Assembly (NCBI GenBank): GCA_900466875.1
Contig: UBNQ01000024.1
Coordinates: 62,001 to 126,000, forward strand
DNA: 64,000 nt
DNA from: Hyphomicrobiales bacterium
GTDB taxonomy: Bacteria > Pseudomonadota > Alphaproteobacteria > Rhizobiales > Rhizobiaceae
Direction: 5' to 3'
This document shows positions 33,920 to 42,994 of this stretch, one piece after another; positions within the stretch are counted from its first letter, which is position 1, and each line of letters opens with the position of its first letter. Made by a program: the position numbers and the translations under genes. The notes beneath the pieces are model-generated. The model was given only the letters and a program-made list of their open reading frames with translations, was not told where the DNA came from and did not search any database.

Positions 33920-35140
33920 GTGCCCGAAATTCCGTCATCCGCTCGCGTAAAAAAGCGCGTTGTTCTGCATTTTCCAGGCTTTGAACCGTTGGACGCGGAA
34001 AGGCATCGGGTGCGTTATGAACGGGCGATGCAGAAGACCGCGGGACTCTGGAGGCTGAGCGCCGAGGTTGGTGCCTTGCGCCAGGAGGGCGGCCAGCCGC
34101 ATTTCGATATAGAGACCGGCCGCACCGGAGAGACCTGGCAGACATCGAGCCGTTTCTTCGTCTTCGATCACGGCGCGATCGTCGATCATCTGGCCGCTCG
34201 GCCGCTCGCCACGCGACTTATCGAAGGCTTCCGAAGTGCCGCAGCCGTTGTGCTGGAAGGCGGTGCTTTCGGCTATTTCCGTCATGCCTGGCGTTTCGGC
34301 CTGTTCTTCATCTTTCCCTTCCTTCTCGTGGTCCTGGGCATGGCGATTAGCCTGACGGTTGCGACCTATCCATTGTGGCTGGGCCTCGGGCTGTGGCAGC
34401 TGCCGATCGGGATCGCCCTCGGCTACCTATTTTTCGTCAAGCTGTTCATTCCGTGGTCGGATCGGTTCCATACCCTGCATTTATTTTCAGATTGGGAAAT
34501 GGCCGTTGCGGTGGCACGTCTGGATGATACCGCGATCAACGACTGGATTGAGGCTTCCGCGCAATCGGCAAGGCAGGCATTTGCACAGCAGGCCGATGAA
34601 TATGTCGTCAGCTCCCACAGCATGGGATCCAGCATGGCTGTCCACACGATCGGCCTGCTGCTCGAGCGGGAGCCTGATCTCCTCGATGGCAAGCGCGTCG
34701 TATTCGTAACCCTCGGCGGAGCCACGCTTCAATGCGCATTGCTGCGCTCGGCCAGCGTTCTGCGCGCCCGGGTGGGCGCGATCGCCCGGGCAAAAGCTGT
34801 CGTCTGGCTCGAAGTCCAGTGCCTCACCGACATCATCAGCTTCTACAAATCCTCGGTGACGGCTCTGACCGGAAACCCGGATGCGCCCCAACCGAAGCTT
34901 GTCTTTCTACGCATCCGCAAAATGCTATCGGCCGAGCGTTACCGGAAGATCAAGCTGGATTTCCTGCGCGTGCACCGCCAATATGTGCTGGCTTCCGACC
35001 TGCGCAGCAACTTCGATTTCGGCCTGATGACGGCCGGGCCGTTTCCGGCGGCATCCTTCGACAGTTTTTCCGTTGACCGTGCGCCCGAGGCAGAGATCGG
35101 CTATTCCGAGGCGGCAGCCGAACACAAGAACGGTTTTTAG
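33920..35140 (+). CDS. Conserved membrane protein with a lipase-like SHSMG motif, function unknown
   Basis: 406 residues, start GTG 33920 (weak ribosome site). Residues 1-110 are soluble and begin with a beta strand (KKRVVLHFPGFEPLDAERHRVRYERAM). Two membrane segments follow at about 124-148 and 150-175. The C-terminal half has YVVSSHSMGSSMAVHTIGLLL, where S234 in S-H-S-M-G sits like the nucleophile of alpha/beta hydrolases, and a later VVFVTLGGATLQ. The Asp and His of a triad could not be assigned. The family is unknown to me beyond being rhizobial-like. It lies 169 bp upstream of ccrM. Confidence 0.75.
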   Translation: MPEIPSSARVKKRVVLHFPGFEPLDAERHRVRYERAMQKTAGLWRLSAEVGALRQEGGQPHFDIETGRTGETWQTSSRFFVFDHGAIVDHLAARPLATRLIEGFRSAAAVVLEGGAFGYFRHAWRFGLFFIFPFLLVVLGMAISLTVATYPLWLGLGLWQLPIGIALGYLFFVKLFIPWSDRFHTLHLFSDWEMAVAVARLDDTAINDWIEASAQSARQAFAQQADEYVVSSHSMGSSMAVHTIGLLLEREPDLLDGKRVVFVTLGGATLQCALLRSASVLRARVGAIARAKAVVWLEVQCLTDIISFYKSSVTALTGNPDAPQPKLVFLRIRKMLSAERYRKIKLDFLRVHRQYVLASDLRSNFDFGLMTAGPFPAASFDSFSVDRAPEAEIGYSEAAAEHKNGF

Positions 35141-35276
35141 ATCGACCGGCGTCAGCGGCAGTCGGCAGTCGGCATTCGACCTTTGCCGTAACGGCCATCC
35201 AGATTAAACTTTTCCCGAAATAATTCAGCGCCTTCAGGTTTTGGTAACCAGAATGAGTAACCATAACAGTCATTAA

Positions 35277-36440
<1,164 letters not shown>

Positions 36441-36523
36441 ACCACCAGCCGCACCCTGACCTTGGGGAGAATCGCGCATTTCCTCTTCCGGTTTTGTACC
36501 TCTAGTCCCGGAAGAGGATAATC

Positions 36524-36558
36524 GGCGCCCGGGTGGCTGTACCCGGGCGCCATTTTTT
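36524..36558. terminator. Rho-independent terminator after ccrM
   Basis: GGCGCCCGGGT (36524-36534) pairs perfectly with ACCCGGGCGCC (36541-36551) around a 6-nt loop, followed by TTTTTT (36553-36558). It ends ccrM transcription on the plus strand and lies 12 bp from the stop of the convergent small gene. Confidence 0.9.
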
Positions 36559-36570
36559 GTTTTCGCCGGA

Positions 36571-36867
36571 TCAGAAGAAACGGGTTCGACGAAGCCGGAC
36601 ACGGTCGGCAAGCAGGGCCCGGTAACTGGCAAGATAGACGCCGTTCTCGGTCACGCTGATTCTGACCGGTCCGTCGGCCTCGAAGACCTCGACAGTCGCA
36701 TCCATCACCGCACCATCGATATATGTGATCTCGACCGTGACGCTGCGACCGGACCTGGCAAGCACGACCGACTTGCGCAGGCCATCTTCCATATCGAAGG
36801 CATAGGTTTGGGCAAAATCCTCTTCGGATATCTCAAAGGTCGGCGTGAGCTTGTCGGGATGAGGCAT
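36571..36867 (-). CDS. Hypothetical protein, 98 aa
   Basis: A 98-residue frame with normal rhizobial codon use: MPHPDKLTPTFEISEEDFAQTYAFDMEDGLRKSVVLARSG, then beta-like VTVEITYIDGAVMDATVEVF and a basic end RVRLRRTRFF. No signal peptide, membrane helix or motif that I recognise. It converges on ccrM, sharing the terminator region, and diverges from the S24-type regulator. The acidic, strand-rich first part and basic tail might suggest a nucleic-acid or protein-binding role, but no function can be given. Confidence 0.65.
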   Translation of the reverse strand: MPHPDKLTPTFEISEEDFAQTYAFDMEDGLRKSVVLARSGRSVTVEITYIDGAVMDATVEVFEADGPVRISVTENGVYLASYRALLADRVRLRRTRFF

Positions 36868-37001
36868 CAGGGACTGCTGTTGCTACAAGTTGGCACAAAA
36901 CATTCTGCCCACGCGTCTTCAATACAGGCGGATAAAATACGAAATCCACTTGCGGTTGTGATTTCGGCGATTATCCTTGGATCTGAACAATGGACCGCAT
37001 G

Positions 37002-37037
37002 GTGAAATTTTCCTAAACTTAGTAAAAATAGTTTCAC
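37002..37037. promoter_or_regulatory. Inverted-repeat operator candidate before the S24-type regulator
   Basis: GTGAAA (37002-37007) is inverted as TTTCAC (37032-37037), with a CTAA-AC-TTAG palindrome (37013-37022) inside. The stretch is AT-rich and lies 35 bp before the regulator start, where an autoregulatory repressor would bind. Candidate only. Confidence 0.4.
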
Positions 37038-37071
37038 CTGTAAACCGATTTCTACCATAGGTTTTATCTCG

Positions 37072-37839
37072 ATGAAAATTCCACTTGAAGCAGGCGTCGC
37101 GGCGAAGATCGAAGCCAAGCTGGCAAAGTTTTCTCGAGGCTGGACGAACCTGGAACTGGATCCTTTGCGCCGTGCCACGTCATTCAAGGTGCTGGTACTC
37201 TGCGAAATGCTGGGCGGACGCACCAAGGCAGCAGAAGCGGCGGAACTCTCCGACAATACGCTCGACAATTATCGCCATGGTACGAAGGATCCGACTTATG
37301 CTACCCTGGGACTGATGGCGGAAAAGGCCGGGATCGCATCGCGCTATCTTGGAGGCGAGTGGTGGTTCGAAGCGGACAGCATTCGAATCGATCTGTTTCA
37401 GCAGGCAGGTGCACGACTTTCCCCGTCACCGCCTGGCCTGATGGACAATCCGTCCCAGCCTTACATTCACGGTTACGACGAGATCAGGCCATCGTCCGCG
37501 GCAGCGGCTGCACTGATCGAAAATTACTGGTTCCGATTGGGCCTCAACCCGGACACCGTCATCACATTGCTTGCGGAAGGCGACAGCATGGTTCCAACGA
37601 TCGCCGACCAGTCGCCGGTATTCGTCGATACCGACGATCGCGACCTTATCGATGGCGGCATTTATGCTCTGCGGATCGAAAAACGCCTGATCATCCGCCG
37701 TGTGCAACGACTGGTCGGGGGAGGACTGAAACTTCTGGCCGACTATAGTTCCGCATATCCTGCGCAAGAGATCGGTCAATCAATACGTGCTGAACTCGAA
37801 GTTATTGGACGCGTACGCAGCACGGCTTTGGCCTGCTGA
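37072..37839 (+). CDS. LexA/CI-like regulator with S24 peptidase domain
   Basis: 255 residues. An HTH-like region (about 40-75, LGGRTKAAEAAELSDNTLDNYRHGTKDPTYATL) is followed by an S24 domain: LAEGDSMVPTIADQSPVFVDT (Ser172 in GDSM) and GGIYALRIEKRLIIRRVQRLVGGGLKLLADYSSAYP. The Ser of the Ser-Lys dyad is present, but the usual Lys of the LLVKR motif is Arg209, so RecA-stimulated self-cleavage may be lost. Such proteins resemble prophage repressors; no phage genes are nearby. A long AT-rich leader with palindromes precedes it, and tandem hairpins follow. Confidence 0.8.
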   Translation: MKIPLEAGVAAKIEAKLAKFSRGWTNLELDPLRRATSFKVLVLCEMLGGRTKAAEAAELSDNTLDNYRHGTKDPTYATLGLMAEKAGIASRYLGGEWWFEADSIRIDLFQQAGARLSPSPPGLMDNPSQPYIHGYDEIRPSSAAAAALIENYWFRLGLNPDTVITLLAEGDSMVPTIADQSPVFVDTDDRDLIDGGIYALRIEKRLIIRRVQRLVGGGLKLLADYSSAYPAQEIGQSIRAELEVIGRVRSTALAC

Positions 37840-37874
37840 GGTCAAGCAGGCCAAACAGAACTAAGGCGGTTCTG
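37827..37874 (+). terminator. Tandem hairpins at the end of the S24-type regulator
   Basis: TTTGGCCTGCT (37827-37837) pairs perfectly with AGCAGGCCAAA (37845-37855); the stop codon lies at the base of the loop. A second hairpin, CAGAAC-N7-GTTCTG (37856-37874), follows directly, then CCTGTTT. Probable transcription end. Confidence 0.6.
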
Positions 37875-38328
37875 CCTGTTTAACTGCGTGGGCCGGCGAC
37901 GATCTTCCGTCACGAAGCTTCAGACCTGGTCGAAGAGGTCTGATCCACTAACGTGCCCCACCTCGGTGTGCACACCAAGAAGCCATGCTCCGACCGCCAG
38001 AACAGCCAAGAGCAAGGAAAGCGATGGCATGAAGTCCGAGGCGACCTCGCGTACCAGCCAATAGAGGTTTTCGGTGGTCAGGCTATCTCGCAACATCTGG
38101 CTCGGCGATCTTTGTTATTGGAGAACAGGCATGAAACGCACCTCGCGCCCGTATGTTCCGACAGATATTCAGATTGGCGCAGTCTTCCTGGTCACTGAAT
38201 TATGAGAGAACCGAAAAACCATGCTGAAGCTGGTGCGACAGAATTTCGTGTGACGTTAATGGTGAGAATACCAAAGCATAGTTCCAGCGAAGAGACAGAG
38301 CCGTCGAAAATAAGTCGGTATAGATGAC

Positions 38329-38337
38329 TGTGGATAA
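38329..38337 (-). promoter_or_regulatory. Perfect DnaA-box consensus match
   Basis: TGTGGATAA, i.e. TTATCCACA on the minus strand, the strict DnaA-box consensus, in an AT-rich intergenic stretch. A single box does not make an origin; it may be chance or a DnaA-responsive regulatory site for the DUF982 gene. Confidence 0.3.
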
Positions 38338-38376
38338 GTATATATCGATTTAAACAAGTATTCCATTAGATGCTCC

Positions 38377-38405
38377 TTGACATGTCAAATTGACGATTAA
38401 ATACT
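38377..38405 (+). promoter_or_regulatory. Sigma-70-type promoter of the DUF982 gene
   Basis: TTGACA (38377-38382), 17 bp, AATACT (38400-38405): a perfect -35, optimal spacing and a 4/6 -10 hexamer, 48 bp before the DUF982 start. The -35 is part of the perfect palindrome TTGACATGTCAA, so a repressor could cover it. Confidence 0.6.
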
Positions 38406-38453
38406 ATGCATCTGCCTAAAATAAAAACATATCGGCAGCATTGGGAGGATGTA

Positions 38454-38711
38454 ATGGCTATCGATATCATCGGCAGCGCGCCCTTTCGCGCGCCTGTTCT
38501 CGTTCGCATCGGACATGGCTCATCTGAACGCGTGGAGAGTGCGTCGGATGCGATGCACTATCTCAAACACCGATGGCCGACCGATCAGGGCAGGCACTAC
38601 ATGCGCGCATTGGCGGATTGCAGACAAGCCGCCGATGGAGTACTGCCCGCCGAAGTGGCGAAGGAATCGTTCATTTCCGCGGCCATAGAAGCTTACATAT
38701 TGGCCCAGTAA
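38454..38711 (+). CDS. DUF982 domain-containing protein
   Basis: 85 residues. The DUF982 pattern is complete: FRAPVLVRIGHGSSERVESASDAMHYLKHRWPTDQGRHYMRALADCRQAADGVLPAEVAKESFISAAIEAYIL. This short domain is nearly confined to rhizobia, often on plasmids or islands in many copies, and has no known function. ATG 38454 follows GGGAGGATGTA; an ATG in frame at 38406 lies in the promoter. A sigma-70 promoter is visible upstream. Confidence 0.88.
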   Translation: MAIDIIGSAPFRAPVLVRIGHGSSERVESASDAMHYLKHRWPTDQGRHYMRALADCRQAADGVLPAEVAKESFISAAIEAYILAQ

Positions 38712-38885
38712 TCCTGCAGGCGTACCCGACGTAGCGTCTTCGGCATTTCAAGAGTTCGCGTTCTTCCGGTATTCATCGGCAACACGTGCCGCTGTGCAGA
38801 TCCTTGCGCATTCCACACGTTGACGCACCCTCCTGGCAATCTCGGACGCAAGTCCTAGCTCATCATGATCAGATGGGAGAAAGCT

Positions 38886-39239
38886 ATGAAGGTTCAGAAA
38901 TTCAACGTGTCCGATGCCAATCTGGTCAAGTCTCCGGGGCAGGATGCTGATATCTTTGTCGGAAACCTCGTCGATGAGCGACACGGCGGACCGGTCACCA
39001 TAGGATATGGCCGCTATGCGCCTCACCAGACATTGACAGAAACAATGGCGGTCGATGATGTGATGATCGTCCTGCAGGGGAGCTTGGCCGTTTCAACCGG
39101 AGACGGCACAGTTACGGCGGGTCCAGGCGAGATCGTCTACATGCCAAAGGGAAGCTCTGTGATGATCACGACGGAGGATGAAGCCGCACTGACGGCCTAC
39201 GTCACCTATCCGCACTGGGCCGAACTGCACGACGAGTGA
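38886..39239 (+). CDS. Cupin domain protein (EutQ-like)
   Basis: 117 residues. A single cupin barrel resembling the EutQ C-terminal family: PVTIGYGRYAPHQTLTETMAVDDVMIVLQGSLAVSTGDGTVTAGPGEIVYMPKGSSVMITTEDEAALTAYVTYPHW. The usual His pair of metal cupins is reduced: APHQTL keeps a His, but the ExxxxxxG part reads MAVDDVMIVLQG. Metal binding is therefore uncertain. GGAGAAAGCT precedes ATG 38886. No ethanolamine genes are nearby; the function may be binding or isomerisation of a small molecule. Confidence 0.78.
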   Translation: MKVQKFNVSDANLVKSPGQDADIFVGNLVDERHGGPVTIGYGRYAPHQTLTETMAVDDVMIVLQGSLAVSTGDGTVTAGPGEIVYMPKGSSVMITTEDEAALTAYVTYPHWAELHDE

Positions 39240-39328
39240 CGTGGCCGAAGGCCCGGATGTAAGCGTCTGATCGTCTTCCACACCTGAGGCTTATGGCATT
39301 CCGGCCAGAACGCCGGCAGGGATGAAAA

Positions 39329-39850
39329 TCAATTTGCCGGCCGATGGCTGACGACTATGTCAGGATCGGTTTCGATCCGGCCGGCACCGATCAGGTCGAG
39401 GCAATAGGGAACTGCCGGGAAAACAGCATTGAGTGAAAGCTCGATTGCAGCCGGCCGGCCGGGGAGATTGAGAAAGAATGTCTTTCCACGAGTGCCTGCG
39501 GTCTGACGCGAGAGGATAGCGGTCGGCGTCTGCTCCAGCCCGACCCGGCGCAGCAGCTCGCCGAAACCCGGCAGTTCCTTTTCCAGAACCACCGCCATCG
39601 CTTCGGGGGTTTGATCGCGTGGAGAAGGGCCGGTTCCACCCGTGGTGAGGACGAGGTCGGCACCCACCCGGTCGCTGAGCTCGATCAACGTGTCGCTTAC
39701 GCTCGCCTCGCCATCCGGAATGATCACGCGCGTCAATTCGTATTCACTGACGATGGCTCGCTTCAGCCATGATTCGATCGCGCTGCCGCTGATATCTTCG
39801 TATTCCCCGCGGCTGGCCCGATCAGAGATCGTTACGACAAAGATTTTCAT
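39329..39850 (-). CDS. mogA: Molybdopterin adenylyltransferase (MogA/MoaB family)
   Basis: 173 residues. MoCF-binding fold with IFVVTISDRASRGEYEDISG at the N-terminus, DLVLTTGGTGPSPRDQTPEAM (GGTG and DxTPEA) in the centre and FFLNLPGRPAAIELSLNAVFPAVPYCLDLI at the end, as in MogA, which adenylylates molybdopterin before molybdate insertion. Translationally coupled (ATGA overlap) to the DUF2478 gene upstream. No other cofactor genes are in the window. Confidence 0.9.
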   Translation of the reverse strand: MKIFVVTISDRASRGEYEDISGSAIESWLKRAIVSEYELTRVIIPDGEASVSDTLIELSDRVGADLVLTTGGTGPSPRDQTPEAMAVVLEKELPGFGELLRRVGLEQTPTAILSRQTAGTRGKTFFLNLPGRPAAIELSLNAVFPAVPYCLDLIGAGRIETDPDIVVSHRPAN

Positions 39851-40386
39851 GTGCGCTTCCCGGTAGAGATGTTTTGGTCATCGGCGGCCGTCGAACGATA
39901 CCAGGCAAGCACATCCGACACATCAGGGACAAGGCTTACGGCAAAATCTCCGGCATAGGCCTGCCAGGCTTCCAGATAGGCCGAACCGACCGACGTCAAC
40001 ACCGGAATATTCCGGTCGATGGCCATTTCCAGCACGGCCCGCAGGCCCTGGCCTTCCGCTTCAGCCTTGCCGAAACGATTGAGTATGAGGATATCCGCCG
40101 GTTGCTCCAGCCGCCCGAGCGCTCGTCCGGCAACATCGGCCAAGGCTCGCGTATCCAGCCGACAGCTTGTCGCGGAAGAACCGAGCGCCTGCATTATATC
40201 GAACTGCTCGCCGGTCTCGATATCCTCAAGAATGGCATCCGCAGTCGTATTTCTTTGGTGGGACGGCTCTCGCTGGAGATAACCTGCAACGACGACGCCC
40301 TCCGATCGCAGGGCTTCGACCACGGCCTCCAGGATCGTGGCAGAGGATTGGTCTTCTCGAATTTCGATCACGGCAAGCTTCTGCAT
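39847..40386 (-). CDS. DUF2478 domain-containing protein
   Basis: 179 residues: MQKLAVIEIREDQSSATILEAVVEALRSEGVVVAGYLQRE, GEQFDIMQALGSSATSCRLDTRALADVAGRALGRLEQPADILILNRFGKAEAEGQGLRAVLEMAIDRNIPVLTSVGSAYLEAWQAYAGD. This is the DUF2478 pattern, a nucleotide-kinase-like fold seen near molybdenum transport or cofactor genes. The P-loop appears degenerate: no GxxxxGK[ST] is seen at the N-terminus. ATG 40386 is preferred over 40428. The four-base overlap with mogA supports a role in molybdenum-cofactor handling. Confidence 0.82.
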   Translation of the reverse strand: MQKLAVIEIREDQSSATILEAVVEALRSEGVVVAGYLQREPSHQRNTTADAILEDIETGEQFDIMQALGSSATSCRLDTRALADVAGRALGRLEQPADILILNRFGKAEAEGQGLRAVLEMAIDRNIPVLTSVGSAYLEAWQAYAGDFAVSLVPDVSDVLAWYRSTAADDQNISTGKRT

Positions 40387-40568
40387 GGTCACGTCTTTGC
40401 GGCGAGCGAAGGAAAGAGTGGACGACATTCGCCGCTGTCGTCACCGCCCGGTATCCCGGGACCTACAGCTTTCCGAGCCTTTTTGCCACGCGCAATTTCT
40501 GGCAGGATGGCAAGATTCAGACACACGCTTCAATAAAAGTACAGCCGGCCGATGTGGCCGGGGGAGTC

Positions 40569-40591
40569 GGAGCCGCGAGAATCACGGCTCC
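40569..40591 (-). terminator. Possible terminator of the amino acid ABC operon
   Basis: GGAGCCG-N9-CGGCTCC lies 21 bp beyond the stop of the binding-protein gene (read on the minus strand). Seven-base stem without a T-run; weak support. Confidence 0.35.
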
Positions 40592-40611
40592 ATTCGGCCA
40601 TCAGCAATTTC

Positions 40612-41457
40612 TTATTGCGGGGTCAGGTCGAAGCCGAACCACTTCATCGACAAGGTCTTAAGCGTACCGTCAGCCTTGGCGGCGGTGATTGCTTCGTCGA
40701 ACTTGGCTTTCAGGGCCGTGTCGCTCTTGCGCAGGCCGACGGAGCTACCGGCACCGAGGAAGCCACCTTGGAAACGCGGTCCGACAATTTCAATGTCGCT
40801 ATTGGTGGGCTTTTCGACGGCAGTCTTCAAATACCCCATGGAGGCCATGATCACATCGACGCGGCCGGCGATCAGGTCGAGGTCGTGCTGCTCCGTGGTC
40901 TTGTATTCACGCTTTTCGACGGTGTCCTTGAAATATTCGTCGATGAAGCGCGAGGCGATCGAGGCGCTCTGCACGCCAATGATCTTGCCCTTCAGCAGCG
41001 GCTTCAACTCTTCGACGGCCTTACGGGCGCCTTCCTCGTTGCTGGAGAGCGAGTAAAGCGCATCCTTCAACGGCATCGTCGAGAGGTCGCTGTCCTTGAG
41101 GACGGCAAATGCCTGGCCGGTGCTGCCGTAGGACATCGAGAAATCAATGACCTCCTTGCGCTTTTCGGTGGCAGACATGCCGGCCATGATGGCATCGAAC
41201 TTGCCGGCATTAAGGGCAGGGATCATGCCGTCAAATGCCTGCGCGACGATCGTGCACTTGATCTTCATGTGGTCGCAGAGATAGTGCGCAAGTTCAACGT
41301 CGTAACCGTCCAGCGTGCCGTCCGGTCGGGTCAGGTTGTAGGGAGGAAATGCGCCTTCCGTGGCGATGGTGATTTCCGTCTTTTCCTGCGCAGATGCGCC
41401 GGTCGCGAGTGTAAACGCGGCGAACATGCCGGCGGCCAGTGTCTTCATGATTTTCAT
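40612..41457 (-). CDS. Polar amino acid/opine-type ABC transporter substrate-binding protein
   Basis: 281 residues with a signal peptide (1-23, ATGASAQ). An SBP-family-3 fold: ITIATEGAFPPYNLTRPDGTLDGYDVELAHYLCDHM at the N-lobe, FDGMIPALNAGKFDAIMAGMSATEKRKEVIDFSMSYG and DLIAGRVDVIMAS. It resembles the HisJ/ArgT/OccT/NocT group for basic amino acids and opines. ATG 41457 follows GGGGAACG. It is the last gene of a five-gene minus-strand operon: M20 hydrolase, two permeases, ATPase, binding protein. Confidence 0.92.
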   Translation of the reverse strand: MKIMKTLAAGMFAAFTLATGASAQEKTEITIATEGAFPPYNLTRPDGTLDGYDVELAHYLCDHMKIKCTIVAQAFDGMIPALNAGKFDAIMAGMSATEKRKEVIDFSMSYGSTGQAFAVLKDSDLSTMPLKDALYSLSSNEEGARKAVEELKPLLKGKIIGVQSASIASRFIDEYFKDTVEKREYKTTEQHDLDLIAGRVDVIMASMGYLKTAVEKPTNSDIEIVGPRFQGGFLGAGSSVGLRKSDTALKAKFDEAITAAKADGTLKTLSMKWFGFDLTPQ

Positions 41458-41495
41458 TGTCGTTCCCCGTCTCCTTGTTGGGTATGTTTTGGTCA

Positions 41496-42275
41496 TCAGG
41501 CGCTGATGAATTTGCGAAAACGCTCCGACTGCGCATTGGTGAACATATCGTCCGGACTGCCTTGCTCTTCGATGGCGCCTTGATGGAGGAAGATCACTCG
41601 GCTGGACACGTCACGGGCAAAGCCCATTTCGTGGGTAACAACCAGCATGGTGCGGCCTTCGTCGGCCAGCGAACGCATGACACGCAACACTTCGCCCACC
41701 AATTCCGGGTCAAGTGCCGATGTCGGCTCGTCGAACAGCATAACCTTGGGGCGCATGGCGAGCGCACGGGCGATTGCAGCGCGTTGCTGCTGACCGCCGG
41801 AAAGATGCGCCGGGTAATGATTGCGTTTGTCGGCAATGCCTACCTTTTCGAGCAGTGCCTCGGCCTCAGCAATAGCTTCTGCCTTAGGACGCTTCTGCAC
41901 ATGGATCGGCGCTTCGATGATGTTCTCGATCACCGTCTTGTGCGACCACAGATTAAAGCTCTGAAATACCATGCCGAGTTCGGAACGGATGCGCTCCACC
42001 TGTTTGCGGTCCGTAAGCTGCCCATTGCCCTTCGCGTCGCGCTTGAGGCCGATTTTTTCGCCGGCCACGCTGATATCGCCGGCATCGGGCGTTTCCAGCA
42101 TGTTGATGCAGCGAAGCATGGTCGATTTACCGGAACCGGACGAACCGAGGATGGAGATGACCTCTCCTTCATGTGCGGTGAGGTCGATACCTTTGAGCAC
42201 TTCGACCGGGCCAAAGCTCTTGCGCAATCCGCGGACTTCGATTGCCGGCGTCATGGGGGATGTCATTGCGGTCAT
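41496..42275 (-). CDS. Polar amino acid ABC transporter ATP-binding protein (HisP/OccP type)
   Basis: 259 residues. Walker [11 protein letters not shown]-loop [10 protein letters not shown], signature LSGGQQQR, Walker [13 protein letters not shown] and H-loop [12 protein letters not shown] are all intact. The family mark [23 protein letters not shown] and the [19 protein letters not shown] insertion are those of the HisP/OccP subgroup. The start overlaps the upstream permease stop (ATGA) and is preceded by GGAG. Drives uptake through the two permeases at 42272-43713. Confidence 0.95.
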   Translation of the reverse strand: MTAMTSPMTPAIEVRGLRKSFGPVEVLKGIDLTAHEGEVISILGSSGSGKSTMLRCINMLETPDAGDISVAGEKIGLKRDAKGNGQLTDRKQVERIRSELGMVFQSFNLWSHKTVIENIIEAPIHVQKRPKAEAIAEAEALLEKVGIADKRNHYPAHLSGGQQQRAAIARALAMRPKVMLFDEPTSALDPELVGEVLRVMRSLADEGRTMLVVTHEMGFARDVSSRVIFLHQGAIEEQGSPDDMFTNAQSERFRKFISA

Positions 42276-42994
42276 CTCATTTCTCCTGCCGCAACGGGCT
42301 GTAGGCTAGGCGCTTGCCGCAGATGCGGGCTCAGGCGATATTCGATCAGGACGACGATCCGCGTCAGCAGGAAGTTGATGGCGAGGTAGATTGCGCCTGC
42401 AACGATGAAGACCTCGATCGCCCGGTAGGTTTCGGAAATCAGCTTCGCGGCGACGCCGGTCACTTCCATGATGGTGATGATCGAGGCAAGCGAGGTCGCC
42501 TTCACCATGGAGATGATCTCGTTGGAATAGGCCGGCAGCGACTGCCGGACAGCCAGCGGCATGACGATGCGCCGGAACATCAGGAAACGCGACATGCCAC
42601 AGGCGCGTCCGGCCTCCACCTGGCCATGCGGCACGGAAAGCAGGCCTCCCCGAATGATCTCTGCGGAATAAGCCGCCGTGCACAACATCAGCGCAATGAT
42701 CGCGCACCAGTAGGGATCGCGCAGGATGAACCAGAACATGCTGCGGCGCACGCCACGGAACTGGCTGAGACCGTAATAGATCAGGAAGATCTGCACGAGC
42801 AGCGGTGTCCCGCGAAAGACGAAAATGTAGGCGCGGGCGAACCAGTCCAGAGGCGCGATGCCGGACAGGCGGCACAGCGCCAGCCCGAGTGCGAGAATGG
42901 TGCCCAGCGCCACCGAGGTCGCAGCCAGCTGCAGTGTCGTCGGAATGGCCGAAATCAACGTGACGAAGGTCTCATAGAGAAACACGAAATCCAT
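42272..42994 (-). CDS. Polar amino acid ABC transporter permease (HisM-like)
   Basis: 240 residues, about five membrane helices. The HisMQ-type N-terminus [28 protein letters not shown] and the EAA loop [48 protein letters not shown], which docks on the ATPase, are intact. ATG 42994 overlaps the preceding permease stop by one base (TGATG); a longer frame to 43024 would overlap it more. It forms a heterodimer with the next permease. Confidence 0.93.
   Translation of the reverse strand: MDFVFLYETFVTLISAIPTTLQLAATSVALGTILALGLALCRLSGIAPLDWFARAYIFVFRGTPLLVQIFLIYYGLSQFRGVRRSMFWFILRDPYWCAIIALMLCTAAYSAEIIRGGLLSVPHGQVEAGRACGMSRFLMFRRIVMPLAVRQSLPAYSNEIISMVKATSLASIITIMEVTGVAAKLISETYRAIEVFIVAGAIYLAINFLLTRIVVLIEYRLSPHLRQAPSLQPVAAGEMR

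Larger units (their letters stand above)
37840..38453. other. AT-rich intergenic region with promoter, DnaA-box match and no clear gene
   Basis: 614 bp between the S24-type regulator and the DUF982 gene. The first 60 bp hold terminator hairpins. Middle part: an 81-codon frame from GTG 37953 has no recognisable family, and a 24-codon frame at 38131-38205 has a good site (GGAGAACAGGC) but nothing else in support. From about 38200 the sequence becomes clearly more AT-rich than its surroundings and contains a TTATCCACA match (38329-38337) and a promoter (38377-38405). It may be a decayed gene remnant or an island junction. Confidence 0.5.

Noticed and set aside
35240..35275. GTAACC direct repeats upstream of ccrM as a CtrA site
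   Set aside because: The repeat period is 13 bp rather than the 11 bp of TTAA-N7-TTAA, and the half-sites read GTAACC; not close enough to call.
37953..38198. 81-codon frame in the intergenic region after the S24-type regulator
   Set aside because: GTG start without a ribosome site, no recognisable motif, and composition unlike neighbouring genes; described only as part of the gap.
38329..38337. Replication origin suggested by a perfect DnaA box in AT-rich DNA
   Set aside because: Only one box, no cluster of further boxes, no dnaA, hemE, repABC or parAB nearby.
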